DNA of 64,000 nucleotides. Source: Zanthoxylum bungeanum. Lineage: Eukaryota > Streptophyta > Magnoliopsida > Sapindales > Rutaceae. The DNA lies in contig SKCR01019531.1 of NCBI GenBank assembly GCA_019454045.1, positions 62,001 through 126,000 on the forward strand, read 5' to 3'. The notes beneath the pieces were generated by a model that saw only the letters and a list, made by a program, of their open reading frames with translations, was not told the DNA's origin and made no database searches. Below are positions 59,851-64,000 of the stretch, piece after piece (the stretch's first letter is position 1; each line of letters starts with the position of its first letter). Both the position numbers and the translations under genes were made by a program.

Positions 59851-61090
59851 GGATGCGTCCAAGGGTCGATGACCCACTACATCATCATTTTGAGGGCGAG
59901 GTCCCTATTATCAGCGGTATTGGGATGCGTCCCAGGGTCGAAGTGCCCCCGTTGTCGGTTGTAGTTCCGGGATGCATCCCAGGGTCGAGGGCCCACTACA
60001 TCATCATTTTGAGGGCGAGGTCCCTATTGTCAGCGGTATTGGGATGCGTCCCAAGGTCGAGGTGCCCCCGTTATCGGTTGTAATTCAGGGATGCGTCCTA
60101 GGGTCGAGGACCCACTACATCATCAGTTTGAGGGTGAGGCCCACTTTGTCAGCAATATTGGGTCGAGGTACTCAGGGTCAAGGTGCCCCCATTGTCGGTT
60201 GCAGTTCCGAGATGCGTCCCAGGGTCGAGGGCCCACTACATCATCACTTGTAGTTCCGGGATGCGTCCCAGGGTCGAGGACCCACTACATCATCAGTTCA
60301 AGGACGAGGTCCCTATTGTCAGTGATGTTGGGTCGAGGTTCCCCCGTTGTCGGTTTAGTTCTGGGTCGAGGTGCCCACTACATCATCAGTTCGAGGGCGA
60401 GGTCCCTATTTTCAGCGGTGTTGGGTCGAGGTGCCTAGGGTCGAGGTGCCCACTACATCATCAGTTCGAGGGCGAGGTCCCTATTGTCAGCGGTGTTGGG
60501 TCGAGGTGCCCAGGGTCGAGGTGCCCCTGTTGTCGGTTGTAGTTCCGGGTCGAGGTGCCCAGGGTCGAGGTGCCCACTACATCATCAGTTCGAGGGCGAT
60601 GTCTCTATTGTCAGCGGTGTTGGGTCGAGGGCCCCCCGTTGTCGGTTGTAGTTCCGGGTCGAGGTGCCCAGGGTCGAGGTGCCCACTACATCATCAGTTC
60701 GAGGGCGAGGTCTCTATTGTCAGTGGTGGTGGGTCGAGGTGCCCCCGTTGTCGGTTGTAGTTCCGGGATGAGGTGCCCAGGGTCGAGGTGCCCACTACAT
60801 CATCAGTTCGAGGGTGAGGTCCCTTTTGTCAGCGGTGTTGGGTTGAGGTGCCTAGGGTCGAGGTGCCCCCGTTGTCGGTTGTAGTTCCGGGTCGAGGTGC
60901 CCACTACATTATCAATTCGAGGGTGAGGTCCCTATTGACAATGATGTTGGGTCGAGGTGCCCAGGGTCGAGGTCTCCCCGTTGTCGGTTGCAGTTATGGG
61001 ATGCGTCCCAGGGTTGAGGGCCCACTGCATCATCATCATAGTTCACATTCAGTGGTTCGGGAACAAAGCCCAGAGGTCGAGGCACCTCAC
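59851..61090. repeat. Minisatellite block 4 of element D
   Basis: Higher-order units of about 115-130 bases: GGGTCGAGGTGCCC, CACTACATCATCAGTTCGAG, GGCGAGGTCCCTATTGTCAG, GTTGTCGGTTGTAGTTCCGG. About nine to ten units, with the first few (to about 60300) of a GATGCGTCCCAGGGTCGAGG subtype. Confidence 0.85.
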
Positions 61091-61213
61091 CACCATATCA
61101 ACTCAGTTCGAAGCAACAGGCAAGTCAGGTGGCAGCTGGCGAGCCAGGTAAGTAAAAATGCATTGCATAACTTTGATAGGATTCTCATTGTTACATACTG
61201 CACAAGTCCCATC

Positions 61214-61227
61214 AAAGTAGGGGCGAC
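61214..61227 (+). other. Polypurine tract of element D
   Basis: AAAGTAGGGGCGAC lies directly before the LTR start TGTAGGCACTGC. Confidence 0.75.
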
Positions 61228-63195
61228 TGTAGGCACTGCATTTTTACATATAAGGCCCGATGATGAGTCTCGTATGGAGACACTACCTCTTTAGTTGTGG
61301 AAGCCGCGGGAAACAGACGTTGGAAGGGTAAAGTTGGAAATTAGCATTTTGTCAGATTTAACTCGCTTGTTTCGCTTCGGGTTCGCTTGTTGGACCTCTG
61401 TTTTTAAAAAACAACACCAAACCCAATCCAAAATATTTAAAACATTTAAAACACATCTCACAAATTAAATAATTAAAACATTTAAAATACATGTCACAAA
61501 TTAAATTAAATTAAATCCATTTCCTAAAATACATAAATCACTCCCATAATTTAAATAATTAACTCACCAAATTTAAATAATTTCTTGTCTTAAATAATTA
61601 AAATTAAATACACACATAAATTCATGCAAAGAAACCCTAACCCTACCCTCTAACTATATAAGCAACAACAAACCCTAACTGCCTTGACTGGTCTCCCCCT
61701 CTCGCATGACTCTCTCCCTTGACCTTCTCGGTAACCATTCTCTCATCTCTCCTCTCTCGCCTCTCTCTCTTAAACCAAGACAAATAAACCCTAAAAGCCA
61801 CTCACTGAAGCCACCAAGAAACACCCAACAAGGTCCCTTCCTTCACGTAACGCACAGCAGCTGCACTCGGCAAACACAAGATCAAAAGACACGCAGCAAA
61901 AAACCAAACAAACAGACACGCCCAAAGCCTCCCACATTCCCTTCATATTGTCGCATCCCTTTCACGCCAAAATCTCCATTGCCACTAACTGCCCCTTGCA
62001 TCACGCACAGCCCCTATTCACGCCTATCCCCTTTAACTTGGCCATAAACCCTCACGCATAAGCCTAGTATCACAACACGCCCCTTGCCTTCACCGAACCC
62101 CTGCACACCACAACCCCAACTTCACTCAAAATCAGCCCTCAGCAAACAAATTTAAACTCCCAGCCACTCACACTCCCTGCACCAATGGCACACGCACTGA
62201 TTACCCATTAGACTCCACTCACGCCAATCATCTAAAGCAAACCCTCCACCATGTGAAGCCTCCAGCATCACACGACCAGTCCTTGAACCTGCCTTCATCA
62301 CATTCAACGCACACTGCTCACAAATCCATACAGCCCTCACACCTATAAGCCACAAACAGACCTCACGACAACAGCCCCTGACCAAGCCTGCCTCTCACGC
62401 AATTGCCTCCACTCAGGTAATTCACTTGCCAACACGCCAATCGCCTCAATACCTCACGCCAGTCCCCAAACTGCCTCCAACACATAGCTCCACGCCTCAC
62501 CTCCATCAGCCTCATTCCCTCTTCACACTAAACACACGCAAATCACACCCCTAGCCCTTCTCAGCAACAGCCCCAAAGCCACGCCAAAACAGCCCCAAAA
62601 CACAGCCCCACTGCACGCCCAAAACACGCCCCAAACGTCCACTGCACTGCTTCATAAACTGCCGCACATCACAGCCCCACTGCACGCCCAAAACACAGCC
62701 CCAAACGTCCACTGCACTGCTTCATAAACTGCCGCACATCACAGCCCCATTCTGTCCAGTTTTTCCACATCTTAGACCCCCAAAACAGTCCAGAAATCAC
62801 CCTAAAACTGCCCTAAAAAACTACATAAAAACCCCCTAGAAAATCATCAAAAATAGCAGCCCTTTAGCCCTTAAAAACGCCGAAACAGTCCCATAAAATA
62901 ACCAAAACAGTGGCCTGAAAAACAGCCGCAAAATAGCAGCAAAACGGAGTAAAGACAGCAACCCGAACATCAAAACAGCGAGGAAAGACGTTGAGTTAGT
63001 GAACCAAAAGAGTTACGGATCATTCAACACCCTCCAACGGACGTGTAACGCCCTTTCTTGAGACGACAAAAGAGGTTAGACCTGAGGGCACCTTTTTATT
63101 TATTATCTTTCGTTTATTTTGTTTATTTTCAAAATATTATCGCATGAGAGTCGTTTGAAGCATGATTGATATTGGATGAGCGGAATATGTGTTCC
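61228..63195 (+). repeat. 3' LTR of element D, interrupted
   Basis: Starts TGTAGGCACTGC. It is collinear with the 5' LTR from 61920 on, but has a tandem duplication of about 70 bases around 62611-62750 (CTGCACGCCCAAAACAC units) that the 5' LTR lacks. It is cut at GTTCC by the LTR at 63196. The reading frame at 61706-62047 is a by-product of C-rich sequence. Confidence 0.85.
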
Positions 63196-64000
63196 TGTAG
63201 GCATTGCATTTTTACAACATTAGCCCAATGATGAGTCTCGTCTGGAGGCAACACTACCTCTTTAGTCATGAAAGTCGCGGGAAACGGACGTTGGAAGGGT
63301 AAAGTTGGAAAAAGAATTTTTGATGGATTTTAATCTCGTTGTTTGAGCTTCGGTTGCTTGTTGGACTTCCTTCCGTTTCAAAGCTTATCTTAGGCCCAAA
63401 ACCCCACAAACCACTTACCAAACCCAAAATACCCAAGTCAAACCAAGTCAAACCAAGCCCATGCCCAAGGAAGGTGATTCACGCCCATCACTCCCCTATT
63501 TAAGCCAAAATCACATTTAACACATGCCTAAATCAAATAAATCCTTACCTAAATAAAATAAATCAAATCAAATCCCTACCAAATCAAATCAAATCACAAA
63601 TCCAAATTAGGAGATCTATTCCTTATTAAAAACCAATTAGGAGATTCTCTCCTACTCAAATTAGGAAAGTCTTCTCTCTTTGCCTATAAAAAGAGGCCTT
63701 CACCACCATTCACAAACCTAGCACATATCCTTCTCTCAAGCACATCCAAGCACTTTGTGAAGCCTCCTTTGCACGCCTAAAACCCTTCCAATAGCCTCCA
63801 TTGCCGCAACACAAGCCAACAAACCCTCCAATTGCCGCATCTTCTCTTCTTCACCAACAACACACTCACGCCCAAGCCTTTTCACAGCCCTCCATTGCCG
63901 AGTTCCAGCCCCCATTCACAGCCTAAAACACCTTAAAATAAGCCTCAAATACAGCCCCAAAGTCGTACAAAAGACCCCCATTCACAGCTCCAATTCAGCG
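63196..64000 (+). mobile_element. LTR of related element F, cut by the window end
   Basis: Starts TGTAGGCATTGCATTTTTAC and tracks the start of element D's LTR (ATGATGAGTCTCGT, CTACCTCTTTAGT, GGAAAC(A/G)GACGTTGGAAGGG) for about 130 bases, then diverges. It is inserted after GTTCC of D's LTR; the same site is uninterrupted at 55704-55708, so GTTCC is the expected target duplication. If so this is the 5' LTR of a plus-strand element that continues beyond the window. Confidence 0.75.

Larger units (their letters stand above)
54494..63195 (+). mobile_element. Non-autonomous LTR retrotransposon D with minisatellite interior
   Basis: A truncated 5' LTR (54494-56378) lacks about 690 bases. A primer site lies at 56382, the 4.8-kb interior has no gag or pol, a purine tract lies at 61214-61227, and a 3' LTR starts at 61228 and is cut by another LTR at 63196. 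A large non-coding interior with intact primer sites makes it a large retrotransposon derivative that depends on proteins from elsewhere. The primer-site type TGGCGAC and the tandem-repeat interior suggest a Ty3/gypsy Tat-like partner; this is inferred. Confidence 0.8.

Noticed and set aside
58229..61294. Many open frames of 80-148 codons over the element D minisatellites
   Set aside because: They are translations of tandem repeats in several frames and both strands, with changing periods and no conserved protein features.
61706..62047. 113-codon proline-rich frame
   Set aside because: Lies wholly in a C-rich LTR; not a conserved protein.

Overview
The window is a transposon-dense stretch of a flowering-plant nuclear genome, most likely a eudicot. 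The evidence is nested LTR retrotransposons of both plant superfamilies (Ty1/copia and Tat-lineage Ty3/gypsy), hAT, CACTA and Mutator-type elements, AT-rich spacers, and one plant-specific CLE signalling-peptide gene. I see no bacterial genes, rRNA, tRNA genes or CRISPR array. The only convincing host gene is the CLE precursor at 22744-23076.

Layout, left to right. 1-3860: a decayed plus-strand copia copy (here copy A of copia family X) with gag, reverse transcriptase and RNase H remnants and its 3' LTR. 3861-4552: a fragment of an LTR-like repeat (family B). 4553-5271: AT-rich remains with a 110-bp foldback MITE. 5272-17650: a Tat-lineage Ty3/gypsy element on the minus strand, with target duplication ATTAG, gag, protease, RT, two RNases H, integrase, 3' tandem repeats and an intron-containing gene on the opposite strand. 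17651-20089: an internally deleted copia relative of family L2, on the plus strand. 20090-26691: a non-retroelement island holding the CLE gene, a MITE and a 1.04-kb Mutator-type foldback element. 26692-29386: a CACTA element with a hAT element inside it.

29611-54493 is one family B repeat split twice. A copia L2 element (29842-41019, target duplication CTATC) and a young full-length copia X element (41163-51153, target duplication CTTGC) sit only 138 bases of host apart, and a hAT element lies further right. The plus-strand family B fragment at 3861-4552 is an uninterrupted version of the same sequence, so both insertion sites can be checked inside this window. 54494-63195 is a non-autonomous LTR element (D) with no gag-pol. 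Its interior carries four consecutive minisatellite families over 2.9 kb. A related LTR (F) interrupts its 3' LTR at 63196 and runs off the window.

The most interesting signal is in the non-coding 5' leaders of the copia elements. Two diverged L2 copies each carry four spaced hairpins whose loops present a conserved core containing CCAAAG. At least two stems show compensatory base changes between copies. A second copia family (X) has its own four loops with the core GCCAAAGTC or close variants, three of them in clear stems. This looks like a selected RNA element, possibly for packaging, dimerisation or translation, and I know of no name for it. Other points of note are the triplicated 935-bp segment in one L2 LTR, the intron-bearing antisense gene with its own TATA box and poly(A) signal in the gypsy element, and the tandem-repeat nurseries in the gypsy element and in D.

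Element names A, B, C, D, E, F, X and L2 are labels for this window only. No similarity search was run. Family calls rest on motifs, terminal structures and comparison of copies within the window.
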